Origin: Pannonibacter phragmitetus DSM 14782
Lineage (GTDB): Bacteria > Pseudomonadota > Alphaproteobacteria > Rhizobiales > Stappiaceae
Reading direction: 5' to 3'
Length of the DNA stretch: 64,000 nt
Assembly (NCBI RefSeq): GCF_000382365.1
Contig: NZ_KB908216.1
Location: 124,675-188,674 of the forward strand
Shown here in pieces: positions 33,235 through 41,318 of the stretch. The first letter of the stretch is position 1. The number at the start of each line of letters is the position of its first letter. Below the pieces are notes generated by a model. The model did no database searches and was not told the DNA's origin. It worked only from the letters and a program-made list of their open reading frames with translations. The position numbers and the translations under genes were made by a program.

Positions 33235-34320
33235 TCAGGCCGGAATGCGGATCGCAGCTGCGTCGAGCGCAGCCGAGAACCGGCGCGCAGCCTCCGTCCA
33301 GTCCGGCATCCGGTCGACCGCAGCACGCGCTTCTGCCGCCAATTGCCGGCGCAAGGCGCTGTCCGTCATCAGCCTGCGCAAAGCCGCACGCAAATCCTCT
33401 ACGCTGCCGGGCTGCACATAGATCCCGCCGCCGCCGGACAGGCTTCGCTCCACCGCAAGACCGCCGCTGCCGATGACCGGCAGCCCGCGGGCCAGCGCCT
33501 CGGTGAAGGCCATGCCGAAGCCCTCGTAGTGGCTGGCGAGCACGAAAAGGTCTGCCGCTGCATAGGCGGCCTCCAGCACGGTGCCGGGCAGCGCCCCATG
33601 CAGGGTGATCCGCCGCTCCAGCCCATATGCCGCAATCTGCTGAAGGAGCGCTGTGTGGCAGGCTTCGTCCAGAAAGCCGCCCGCCACTTCCAGCTGCCAG
33701 TCAAATTCCGTCAGACCCGCCAGCGCCTCCACCAGCACGTCATGCCCCTTGCGCGGCACGATGGAGCCAACGGACAGGAGACGCAGGCCCGGCCCGCCGC
33801 TGCCCAGCGCCTGCGGCGCCCGGTCCGTGCCCGGCTCCACCACATGCAGATGTGCAGACGGTACGGCGAAAAGCTCACGCACCCGTGCCGCCGTTGCGTG
33901 GCTTGTCACGATCACTTCATGGGCATGGCGCAGGGCCTCGCGTTCAGCGGCTTCCAGATGGCGGGCGCGCTGCGGGTCCAGACCGTTTTCAAGGCACAGC
34001 GGATGATGCAGCAGGCAGACGAGCGTCATCCGTGGCGCGAGGCGCGCCGCCACAGCCCCCAGCAGCGCATAGGCAAGGCCATCCACCACCAGCAGCGTGC
34101 CATCCGGCAGGGCCTCAAGGGCCGTTTCGGCTCTGCGCAGCACCTCCGGTTCAGGGCAGGGAAACCCCTCCCCCAGTTCCAGCAGCTCCACCTCCCGCCC
34201 AAGTCCCTTCAGCCCGGCGATGATGCGCCGGTCATAACCGTATCCGCCGGTCGGCATGTCGAGATTGCCTGGAAAGGCAAAGACGGCCGGTGTGGACTGC
34301 GATGCCGTGTCCAGTGTCAT
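33235..34320 (-). CDS. glycosyltransferase family 4
   Basis: A 361-residue GT-B transferase. N-terminal AFPGNLDMPTGGYGYDRRI has the flexible glycine-rich acceptor loop; LLSVGSIVPRKGHDVLVEAL (about 180) starts the donor domain; LASHYEGFGMAFTEALARGLPVI (about 258) is the EX7E signature. The substrate is unknown. Because it sits in an operon with a pterin-synthase-like protein, a dehydrogenase and a methyltransferase, it may glycosylate a small molecule rather than extend a polysaccharide (inference). Its ATG overlaps the stop of the upstream gene by ATGA. Confidence 0.88.
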   Translation of the reverse strand: MTLDTASQSTPAVFAFPGNLDMPTGGYGYDRRIIAGLKGLGREVELLELGEGFPCPEPEVLRRAETALEALPDGTLLVVDGLAYALLGAVAARLAPRMTLVCLLHHPLCLENGLDPQRARHLEAAEREALRHAHEVIVTSHATAARVRELFAVPSAHLHVVEPGTDRAPQALGSGGPGLRLLSVGSIVPRKGHDVLVEALAGLTEFDWQLEVAGGFLDEACHTALLQQIAAYGLERRITLHGALPGTVLEAAYAAADLFVLASHYEGFGMAFTEALARGLPVIGSGGLAVERSLSGGGGIYVQPGSVEDLRAALRRLMTDSALRRQLAAEARAAVDRMPDWTEAARRFSAALDAAAIRIPA

Positions 34321-34718
34321 GCCACAGGCGCCTCATACCAGGCACGGGCCACATGCGACTCGGAGATGGTCACCCGGATCGCCCGGATTTCGGAGCCGGG
34401 ACGGCCCAGCCGGTTGTCCCTTGCTGCCTGCGCAAGATGGTCATGCACGTGCTTGGTCAGAAACTCCGTCGTCGTGTTGATCCCGGCGAACTCCGGCACC
34501 TCATCGAGGTTGCGGTAGTTCAGCGGTGACAGCACTTCCTTCAGTGCCTCATGGGCGCGGCCGATGTCGATGACAACGCCATTGACATCCAGGCGGTCAG
34601 CCAGAAAGGCAGCATCGACCACGAAAGTCGCCCCATGCAGCGCCTGCGCCGGGCCGAACAGCTCCCCCTTGAAGGAGTGGGCAATCATCACATGGTCGCG
34701 GACTTCAACGGCAAACAT
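34317..34718 (-). CDS. diverged 6-pyruvoyl-tetrahydropterin synthase / QueD family protein
   Basis: A 133-residue T-fold protein of the PTPS/6-carboxytetrahydropterin synthase family. Kept features: N-terminal His in IAHSF, the LHG turn, GVVIDIGRAHEAL strand-helix, NTTTEFLTKHV helix and the pterin-anchoring Glu in ISESHVARAWYE. Lost features: the catalytic Cys before LHG is Ala, the third zinc ligand is gone (LHGATF instead of LHGHxx), and the Asp-His pair before the LN turn reads LNYRNLDE. It is therefore unlikely to be a normal QueD. It lies 4 bp after the dehydrogenase gene and overlaps the GT4 gene. Confidence 0.87.
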   Translation of the reverse strand: MFAVEVRDHVMIAHSFKGELFGPAQALHGATFVVDAAFLADRLDVNGVVIDIGRAHEALKEVLSPLNYRNLDEVPEFAGINTTTEFLTKHVHDHLAQAARDNRLGRPGSEIRAIRVTISESHVARAWYEAPVA

Positions 34719-34722
34719 TCAC

Positions 34723-35733
34723 TCACTCCGGTTGGTCGTAGATAACAAGCGGTGCCAGAGCCGAACGGTCATGCAGAAGCACCTGCGGCAGGCGCCCGGG
34801 CAGGCTGGCGAAGGGAAGGCGCGGGTGCAGCAGCGCATCGAGGCGGTCATCAGCCAGCAGCGACAGCGCCGTTTCCAGCCTGCGGCGGAAGGTCCAGCGG
34901 TTGCGGCGCTGCGCCGGAATGCGCCCGACCTGCGTTGATTTCAGCACCAGACGGCGGCTGTGAAAGTCAGCCCCCAGCGGCACGGATACCGGCTTTGCGC
35001 CATACCAGCTCAGCTCCAGCACGGTGGCTTCATCCCCGGCGCAGGTGAGCGCGGCCGCAAGCCCTTCGGGCGAGGCACTGGCGTGGATGACGAGATCCTG
35101 CTCCCCCGGCGCCTCAGTGGGCAAGGCAAAGCCGGCCCCAAAGGACGCAGCAATCTCTGCCCGGGAGGGATCGATGTCCACAAGCGTCACGCGGGTGCCG
35201 GGAATGCCTGCCGCCAGAAACACGCAGAGCAGACCCAGAACGCCGCCGCCCACCACGCAGATGTGGTCACCGGGGGCGGGCGCACCGTCCCACAGGGCGT
35301 TAAGCGCGGTTTCCATGTTGGCTGCCAGAATGGCCCGCTCCGCCGGAATGCCCTGCGGCACCGGCACCAGCATCTCCAGCGGCGCATCAAACAGATCCTG
35401 ATGGGGATGCAGGCAGAAGACGGTCTGGCCAAGCAGCTCCGGCGGGCCTTCCTCGACCCGTCCCACGGCGGCATAGCCATACTTGACCGGATAAGGAAAA
35501 GCGCCCTCCTGAAGCGGCGCGCGCATGCGCTGCCATTCAGCCTCCGGCACCAGCCCGCTCAGCACCAGCCGCTCCGTGCCCCGGCTGACACCGCTTGCCA
35601 GCGTGCGCAACCGTGCGCGGCCGGGCGCAAGCGGCGGCAGCTCCCCGGAGCGCAATTGGCAAGCTCCGCCCTCCACATACCAGAGCGCCGTGGCTGTCTG
35701 CTGTCCGTGCCCGGCATCCTGTTCGGCGGTCAT
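34723..35733 (-). CDS. MDR-superfamily dehydrogenase, BchC-like, non-zinc
   Basis: A 336-residue medium-chain dehydrogenase/reductase. The N-terminal catalytic domain has SGVSRGTERLVLSG where zinc enzymes carry a Cys, resembling the bacteriochlorophyllide dehydrogenase BchC and relatives that lack catalytic zinc; KYGYAAVGRVEEG follows. The Rossmann part has HICVVGGGVLGLLCVFLA (about 165) and VTLVDIDPSRAE, whose acidic residue favours NAD(H). It is the first gene of a compact minus-strand operon with the PTPS homolog, GT4 and methyltransferase. Confidence 0.85.
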   Translation of the reverse strand: MTAEQDAGHGQQTATALWYVEGGACQLRSGELPPLAPGRARLRTLASGVSRGTERLVLSGLVPEAEWQRMRAPLQEGAFPYPVKYGYAAVGRVEEGPPELLGQTVFCLHPHQDLFDAPLEMLVPVPQGIPAERAILAANMETALNALWDGAPAPGDHICVVGGGVLGLLCVFLAAGIPGTRVTLVDIDPSRAEIAASFGAGFALPTEAPGEQDLVIHASASPEGLAAALTCAGDEATVLELSWYGAKPVSVPLGADFHSRRLVLKSTQVGRIPAQRRNRWTFRRRLETALSLLADDRLDALLHPRLPFASLPGRLPQVLLHDRSALAPLVIYDQPE

Positions 35734-35849
35734 CCGGCTTGTCCTGCAAATGGCGTGTCTGACCTCTTATACGCAAGGTGGCACAGACTGGAGCAACACG
35801 AACAGGCCCGAATGGCGGAAAATGTGCCTGGGCGTGAAGTTCAGACGAA

Positions 35850-35881
35850 AACACCCTGCCGGGGAGGCCCGGCAGGGTGTT
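35850..35881 (-). terminator. rho-independent terminator after ptsN
   Basis: A perfect 14-bp stem (AACACCCTGCCGGG paired with CCCGGCAGGGTGTT) with a 4-base loop, followed on the minus strand by TTTTCG, 44 bp beyond the ptsN stop. It separates the rpoN-hpf-ptsN block from the MDR operon. Confidence 0.85.
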
Positions 35882-35924
35882 CCAAAACTCAGTCATTCTG
35901 GCGCCTGGCGCGCCCGCCGCCAGT

Positions 35925-36395
35925 TCAGGCCGCGTTCGAAGACGACTGCGGCTGGGTCAGAAGCGCGAAAGCGGCTTGGGAATCAACGGCCGTACGCAGG
36001 CCGCTTGCAACCTTGGTGTCGCGCAGCTGGCGGGCGATCCGTGCCAGCGCCTTGAGATGGTCCGCGCCTGCCCCTTCCGGGGCCAGCAGCAGGAAAATGA
36101 GATCGACCGGCTGGTCGTCCAGCGCATCGAAGTCGATCGGCTTCTCCATCCTTGCGAAGAATCCAACCAGCTTGTCGAGTTTCACCAGCTTGCCATGGGG
36201 AATGGCCACGCCATGCCCGACGCCGGTGGACCCAAGCCGCTCACGCTGCAGCAGCGTGTCGAAGATCTCGCGCTCGGACAGGCCGGTCAGTTCCGCGGCC
36301 TTCGTGGCCAGCTCCTGAATAGCCTGCTTCTTGCTGCTCGCCTTCAAACCGACGACAACCGCTTCCTGAGATATCAGATCGCTCAGATCCATCAT
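35925..36395 (-). CDS. ptsN: PTS IIA-like nitrogen-regulatory protein PtsN
   Basis: A 156-residue EIIA-Ntr. The phosphorylated His is in GHGVAIPHGKL (about residue 67-75); RERLGSTGVGHG and LIFLLLAPEGAGADHLKALARIARQL are standard for the family. PtsN is the end of the nitrogen phosphotransfer chain (PtsP-NPr-EIIANtr) and controls potassium, carbon and stress regulators. MM starts at 36395; a longer frame upstream has no support. It follows hpf across a terminator-like hairpin in the usual rpoN-hpf-ptsN order. Confidence 0.96.
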   Translation of the reverse strand: MMDLSDLISQEAVVVGLKASSKKQAIQELATKAAELTGLSEREIFDTLLQRERLGSTGVGHGVAIPHGKLVKLDKLVGFFARMEKPIDFDALDDQPVDLIFLLLAPEGAGADHLKALARIARQLRDTKVASGLRTAVDSQAAFALLTQPQSSSNAA

Positions 36396-36413
36396 TCTTT
36401 TCCGTTTGGTCCT

Positions 36414-36447
36414 CAAAAACGCTCCCGGCAGGTTGCCCCGCCGGGAG
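36414..36447 (-). terminator. hairpin terminator/attenuator between hpf and ptsN
   Basis: Stem CTCCCGGC / GCCGGGAG with a 10-base loop, followed on the minus strand by CGTTTTTG, in the ~75-bp gap between hpf and ptsN. It probably reduces read-through from hpf into ptsN. Confidence 0.75.
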
Positions 36448-36471
36448 TGCAGAACTTGAGGACAAGATGGC

Positions 36472-37062
36472 CTAGTTGGCCGCCTGCTGTCCAATCAAGG
36501 CTGGGTCAATCCAGCCGATGTTTCCGTCCGGGCGCCGGTAGACGACGTTCACGCCGCCATTCGCGGCGCTCTTGAAGACGACGACCGGGGCTTCGGACAG
36601 ATCCAGTTCCATGACCGCCATGCCGACGGTGAGGGTCTTGATCCGGGCCGAGGTCTCGGCGATGACCAGCGGATTGAAATCCGCCGGCACTTCCTCTTCC
36701 TCCTCAGGCAACGCCAGTACGTAGGACGCTGCATCATAGAATTCACGCGGCGTGCCATTTGCAGCACTGTGATGCGCCTTGAGCTTGCGCTTGTAGCGGC
36801 GCAGCCGCTTTTCGATGCGGTCCGCTGCGCGGTCAAAGCTCGCGCGCGGATCATGGTCCTCTCCGGACACCTGCAACACGATCCCCGTGTCGAGATGCAG
36901 CGAGCATTCCGTCCTGAAGCCCGCGCCTTCGCGCGTCAGCGTGACGTGCCCGTTAAACCCCCCGTCGAAATACTTCGACAGGGCGTCGGCGATCCGGTCG
37001 TTGACATGGACGCGCATTGCATCGCCAACATCAACGTTCTTACCCGAAATCCGCAGTGTCAT
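36472..37062 (-). CDS. hpf: ribosome hibernation-promoting factor, long form
   Basis: A 196-residue long HPF. The N-terminal S30AE domain (about 1-105) starts MTLRISGKNVDVGDAMRVHV and contains ADALSKYFDGGF and YKRKLKAHHS; the C-terminal dimerisation domain (about 135-190) has VIAETSARIKTLTVGMAVMELDLS and VVYRRPDGNIGWIDP. It joins two 70S ribosomes into 100S dimers in resting cells. ATG 37062 has an AGAGG site; the longer frame is not needed. The 283-bp region between it and rpoN (37063-37345) holds no gene and is likely the hpf promoter. Confidence 0.95.
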   Translation of the reverse strand: MTLRISGKNVDVGDAMRVHVNDRIADALSKYFDGGFNGHVTLTREGAGFRTECSLHLDTGIVLQVSGEDHDPRASFDRAADRIEKRLRRYKRKLKAHHSAANGTPREFYDAASYVLALPEEEEEVPADFNPLVIAETSARIKTLTVGMAVMELDLSEAPVVVFKSAANGGVNVVYRRPDGNIGWIDPALIGQQAAN

Positions 37063-37345
37063 GGGGACCTCTTCTTGTTCCATGGACCGTTTCCTGCCGG
37101 CCGGAGCCGGCTCACGGGGCTTTTACCCCCGGACGGTACAGCATGACCCAGTTGGCACTTCGGCGCCACACCCCTGACATTGCTTTCGCGGCCGGTGCTA
37201 TAGGCGGCACTGCCCGTAAAGTCAATTGGCGGCTCTGGCAGCCTCAGTGGCCGGGCGGATCAAACCTCCCGTCCAAAACATATAGGATCACAATTTGGCT
37301 TTGTGAGCACCTACTGGACGAGAGTGCGATTAATTTTTGCTGTCT

Positions 37346-38914
37346 TTAGGACAAGCCCTTCTTTTCCCTGCGTCTTTGCACGGAAGAACCGAGGTTCATC
37401 GCCTCGCGGTATTTGGCCACAGTGCGGCGGGCGATGTCCACGCCATCGTCCTTGAGGCGCTTCACGATCGTGTCGTCGGAAAGAATATCGTCCGGCGATT
37501 CGGCATCGATCATCTGCTTGATGCGGTGGCGCACGGCCTCTGCCGAATGGGCATCGCCCCCTTCCGTCGCAGAAATGGCGGAGGAGAAGAAATACTTCAG
37601 CTCGAAGATGCCGCGCGGGGTTGCCATGTACTTGTTTGAGGTGACACGGCTGATCGTGGATTCATGCATGCCGATGGCATCGGCAATGGTCTTGAGGTTC
37701 AGCGGCCGCAGGTGCTCGATGCCATAAGTCAGGAAGCCGTCCTGCTGGCGCACGATTTCGGTCGCCACCTTCAGGATGGTCTTGGCCCGCTGGTCGAGGC
37801 TTTTCACCAGCCAGTTCGCTGTCTGCAGGCAATCGGTCAGATAGCTGCGCTCGGTCTCGTTGCGGGCGTTGCGGGTGATGGAGGCGAAGTAGGTCTGGTT
37901 GACCAGCACACGTGGCAAGGTGTCGGTGTTCAGCTCCACCGTCCAGCCGCCGTCAGAGGCAGGGCGCACCAGCACGTCCGGCACCATCGTCTGCACGATG
38001 GACGAGCCATAGGCCCGGCCCGGCCTAGGGTCCAGCGCCTTGATCTCGGCGATCATGTCGGCAAGGTCTTCCTCGTCCACCCCGCAGATGCGGCGCAGCG
38101 CCGGATAATCATGGCGCGCCAGCAACTCGATATGCGCGATCATGGCTTCCATCGCCGGGTCGAAGCGGTTGCGCTCCTTCAGCTGGAGGGCCAGGCACTC
38201 GGCCAGCGAACGGGCAAAGACGCCGGAGGGCTCGAACCCCTGCATCACGGCAAGAACGGCCTCGATGCGGGCAGCAGGAATGCCGAGCTGCGCAGCGGCT
38301 TCCTCCAGATCGAGCTGCAGATAGCCGTTCTCGTCGAGGCTGTTGATCAGGTGCTGGCCGATGATCTTGTCCACCGGATCGGCGAAAGCCAGATGCATCT
38401 GGTCCATCAGCACCTGAATGAGGGATTCTTCCTCAGCCACGAAGGCTTCGAGATTATAGTCCTCGGAGGAAGCCGAGCTGCTGGCCCTGTGGCTGTCGAT
38501 GCCCAGAAGCGAGGCCGGTTCCGGCGCTGCGGACACGCCGGGCTCATCGGGAAAAACGTTGCCGAGATCGGTGTCCATCTGCGACGCGATGCTCTCGGCC
38601 TGCGGCTCCAGATCGTTCTTAAGCCATTCGGAAGGGGCGCCGTCACTGCTGCTGAATTCACCGCTGCCAGGCTCGAAACCGTCACCGCCGGGCGTATCCT
38701 GCGCACCGTCATGGTCGCTGCCCTGCCCGTCTGCCACCCCCGTGCCGTCGCCACCTTCCGTGCGCTCCAGCAAGGGGTTACGCTCCAGCTCCGCCTCCAC
38801 ATAGGCAACCAGATCGAGATTGGACATTTGCAGCAGCTTGATCGCCTGCATGAGCTGCGGCGTCATGATCAGCGACTGGCTTTGCCGCATCTCAAGCTTG
38901 GTCGAGATTGCCAT
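37346..38914 (-). CDS. rpoN: RNA polymerase sigma-54 factor
   Basis: A 522-residue sigma-54. Region I is KLEMRQSQSLIMTPQLMQAIKLLQMSNLDL-like at the N-terminus (activator-responsive Gln/Leu-rich part), region II is a long acidic variable linker (about 60-160), then the core-binding domain and DNA-binding domain with MHESTISRVTSNKYMATPRGIFELKYFF and the RpoN box ARRTVAKYRE near residue 505. It directs transcription of nitrogen, motility and other genes with bacterial enhancer-binding proteins. It follows lptB on the same strand. Confidence 0.97.
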   Translation of the reverse strand: MAISTKLEMRQSQSLIMTPQLMQAIKLLQMSNLDLVAYVEAELERNPLLERTEGGDGTGVADGQGSDHDGAQDTPGGDGFEPGSGEFSSSDGAPSEWLKNDLEPQAESIASQMDTDLGNVFPDEPGVSAAPEPASLLGIDSHRASSSASSEDYNLEAFVAEEESLIQVLMDQMHLAFADPVDKIIGQHLINSLDENGYLQLDLEEAAAQLGIPAARIEAVLAVMQGFEPSGVFARSLAECLALQLKERNRFDPAMEAMIAHIELLARHDYPALRRICGVDEEDLADMIAEIKALDPRPGRAYGSSIVQTMVPDVLVRPASDGGWTVELNTDTLPRVLVNQTYFASITRNARNETERSYLTDCLQTANWLVKSLDQRAKTILKVATEIVRQQDGFLTYGIEHLRPLNLKTIADAIGMHESTISRVTSNKYMATPRGIFELKYFFSSAISATEGGDAHSAEAVRHRIKQMIDAESPDDILSDDTIVKRLKDDGVDIARRTVAKYREAMNLGSSVQRRREKKGLS

Positions 38915-38986
38915 GGGCGGGGGGCGTTTCCTATCCTGGTGCTTTTTGGTCCGTTTCTTGCTTATAACCCAGCACCAGCGCCCTGT

Positions 38987-39778
38987 TCAAAGCGTAAATT
39001 GCTCTCCGAGATAAAGACGGCGCACATCCGGGTCCGCCACGATGTCATGCGGAGCGCCTTCGGTCAGCACTTCGCCTGAGGCAATGATATAGGCGCGGTC
39101 GATCAGGCCAAGCGTTTCTCGGACATTGTGGTCGGTGATCAGAACGCCGATGCCGCGCTGGGTGAGATGGCGGACCAGCTGCTGGATATCGCCCACGGCG
39201 ATGGGATCGATACCGGCAAAGGGCTCGTCCAGCAGCATGAAGGACGGGCGGGTTGCCAGCGCGCGGGCGATTTCCACACGGCGGCGCTCGCCGCCCGACA
39301 GGGCGATCGAGGGAGACTTGCGCAGATGGGTGAGGCCGAACTCAGCCAGAAGCTCATCCAGATCGGCTTCGCGCTGGCGCTTGTCCGGTTCCACCACTTC
39401 CAGCACGGCGCGGATGTTGTCTTCCACGTTGAGGCCGCGGAAGATCGAGGCCTCCTGCGGCAGGTAGCCGATGCCGAGGCGGGCGCGGCGGTACATGGGC
39501 AGGCTGGTGATGTCGAAGCCGGAGAGGGTAATCTGCCCCTGATCCGGGCGGATCAGGCCCGTGATCATGTAGAACGTGGTCGTCTTGCCCGCCCCGTTCG
39601 GCCCGAGCAGCCCGACGGACTCGCCCGGATTGACCGTCAGCGAGACATATTTGACCACCTGGCGCTTGCGGTAGCTTTTGCCGATGCCTTCGACCGTCAA
39701 TGCGCCGCCGGCATAGGCTTCGTCGGATTCGGGTCCGGCGGCGTCACGGCCGGAAAAGGGGAAGGGCAACCATTTCAC
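38987..39778 (-). CDS. lptB: LPS export ABC transporter ATP-binding protein
   Basis: About 263 residues. ABC ATPase motifs are GLLGPNGAGKTTTFYMITGL (Walker A, ~residue 53), Q-loop YLPQEASIFRGL, LSGGERRRVEIARAL signature, FMLLDEPFAGIDP (Walker B) and ITDHNVRETL H-loop, with the LptB-typical SIFRGLNVEDNI. It powers lipopolysaccharide transport with LptFG and the LptC-LptA bridge. GTG 39778 is preferred over GTG 39820 because only the former has a GAGG-type site; the exact N-terminus remains uncertain. It follows lptA. Confidence 0.94.
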   Translation of the reverse strand: MKWLPFPFSGRDAAGPESDEAYAGGALTVEGIGKSYRKRQVVKYVSLTVNPGESVGLLGPNGAGKTTTFYMITGLIRPDQGQITLSGFDITSLPMYRRARLGIGYLPQEASIFRGLNVEDNIRAVLEVVEPDKRQREADLDELLAEFGLTHLRKSPSIALSGGERRRVEIARALATRPSFMLLDEPFAGIDPIAVGDIQQLVRHLTQRGIGVLITDHNVRETLGLIDRAYIIASGEVLTEGAPHDIVADPDVRRLYLGEQFTL

Positions 39779-39865
39779 GCGGGAAGCATCCTCACGGTAA
39801 GAGACAGCTCTTGCACACACGCTGGGCCAACCAGCCGCCGCTCTCCCTTGCGGCGGATGATGGAC

Positions 39866-40411
39866 TCAGTTTCCGGCAGGCGGAGTGTTATTCAGGCTGT
39901 TGGGCTGAATGAGGACCTTCACACGGCCGGATTTGGGCGCTTCGAGATCCGCCTGACCCGTGGTCAGATTGACCGTCAGCTTGTTGCCGACAACCACATT
40001 CGGCCCCTGGCTGAGCACGACCTCACGGCCGGTCATCACCATCATGTTGGTAGCCATGTCGAAGTTGGCTTCATCGCCCGTAGCCGTCTGGTCTTTCGAG
40101 GTGATGAAAACACGTCCCGAAGCCTCGAGGCGCGAGATATCCTGCTGAGCGCCCTGAGCGGCGGAGCCATCGTAGAAGACCTTCAGGCGCTGGGTCTTCA
40201 GCGTGGTTTCGCCCTGCACCACGACCACGTCGCCGGTGAAGGTTGCCACCTTGGAATTATCCTCGACCTGAAGCTCACGGGCTTCGATCTGGATCGGCTG
40301 CTCATTGTCCTGGCCGAAGCCCTGGAACGCGTTGTTGAAGGTCTGGGCGGAGGCCCCGACGGGTACAATCGCCAGTGCGGCGAGGGTCAGCAAAGTCCTG
40401 ATACCCTTCAT
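39866..40411 (-). CDS. lptA: LPS transport periplasmic protein LptA
   Basis: A 181-residue OstA-like protein: signal peptide (LLTLAALAIVPVGASA, residues ~6-22), then the beta-jellyroll repeat with IQIEARELQVEDNSKVATFTGDVVVVQG and ANFDMATNMMVMTGREVVLSQGPNVVVGNKL. It forms the periplasmic bridge carrying lipopolysaccharide from LptC to LptD. Its start overlaps the lptC stop by ATGA and lptB follows after about 90 bp, matching the conserved lptC-lptA-lptB-rpoN order. Confidence 0.94.
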   Translation of the reverse strand: MKGIRTLLTLAALAIVPVGASAQTFNNAFQGFGQDNEQPIQIEARELQVEDNSKVATFTGDVVVVQGETTLKTQRLKVFYDGSAAQGAQQDISRLEASGRVFITSKDQTATGDEANFDMATNMMVMTGREVVLSQGPNVVVGNKLTVNLTTGQADLEAPKSGRVKVLIQPNSLNNTPPAGN

Positions 40412-41067
40412 TGCGGGTTCTCCGTTTTGTCGGCGCCGGGTCGCAGCACCATCTTGATACCATCAGTGAAACGGGCAATGCCATTTTCCTGATCATATGT
40501 GAAGCCATTGGCCTGAATATCGCCGCCTTTCGACTGCACCTGCATCGACCTGTCCGTCACGACCGCGCCCGTCTTCATGTCCACATCAACGCGCTGGAAC
40601 TCGATGGCATATTTGCCGCTCCAGTTGATCCTGACATTCTCGAACAGCTGCAGCGTCTCGGCGCTGCTGTCATAGGTGCCCTTGTCGGACGTGATCTGCG
40701 CTTTTTCTTCCGGATTGGAGACGATCTCGGCCGTGATCATTTCCAGATCGATGATGCGCGGATTGGTCAGACGCTGGATGGCACGCTCTGCCAGAACCCG
40801 ATAGGTGCGGTCACCGTCATTGCCCGACAGTTCCGGCCGGTCCATGACCAGCCCCTCGGAAGTCAGGGTCACATTGCCAATGCCCAGGCTGTTCAGGAGA
40901 TTGAAGACGAAGATCAGCCCGCCCATGCCCAGCAGAACGACCAGTCCGAGCACCGGCAGCAGGATGCGAAGGGCGCGCACGCGGCCTGAGTGGCGGCGCG
41001 CGTTGACACGGGCCTTGTTGACCCGTCCGTCTGCCACATCCCCGGAGCGCTGTGTCGTCTGATCCAT
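40408..41067 (-). CDS. lptC: LPS export protein LptC
   Basis: A 219-residue bitopic inner-membrane protein: cytoplasmic N-terminus rich in Arg, one membrane helix (ILLPVLGLVVLLGMGGLIFVF, about residues 36-56), then a periplasmic jelly-roll (GLVMDRPELSG, YDSSAETLQLFENVRINW, VVTDRSMQVQSKGGDIQANGF). It hands lipopolysaccharide to LptA. It is the first gene of the lpt-rpoN run; the 251-bp gap to the RNase D-like gene (41068-41318) contains no gene and probably the promoter. Confidence 0.93.
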   Translation of the reverse strand: MDQTTQRSGDVADGRVNKARVNARRHSGRVRALRILLPVLGLVVLLGMGGLIFVFNLLNSLGIGNVTLTSEGLVMDRPELSGNDGDRTYRVLAERAIQRLTNPRIIDLEMITAEIVSNPEEKAQITSDKGTYDSSAETLQLFENVRINWSGKYAIEFQRVDVDMKTGAVVTDRSMQVQSKGGDIQANGFTYDQENGIARFTDGIKMVLRPGADKTENPQ

Positions 41068-41318
41068 CTTTTCTCCCGGCTCGCGGCCGCGTCACACTGT
41101 CATGCGGGCCCCGCAAGAGGGCCTGGCACATTCACCTGACGCAGACTTGCGCCGGATTCGTGGCCGCACACACAGACTCACCACTTGGTGATCGCACAAC
41201 TGCACGCCATGCGGGAGTCATGTCATTCTGCCGTCCAAACACGCAACCGCATATGGGGTATGCGACGAACGTTAAAAAGATGCAACGCAGTGCCGGCCAA
41301 GCTGACGGAAGCGCCTGT

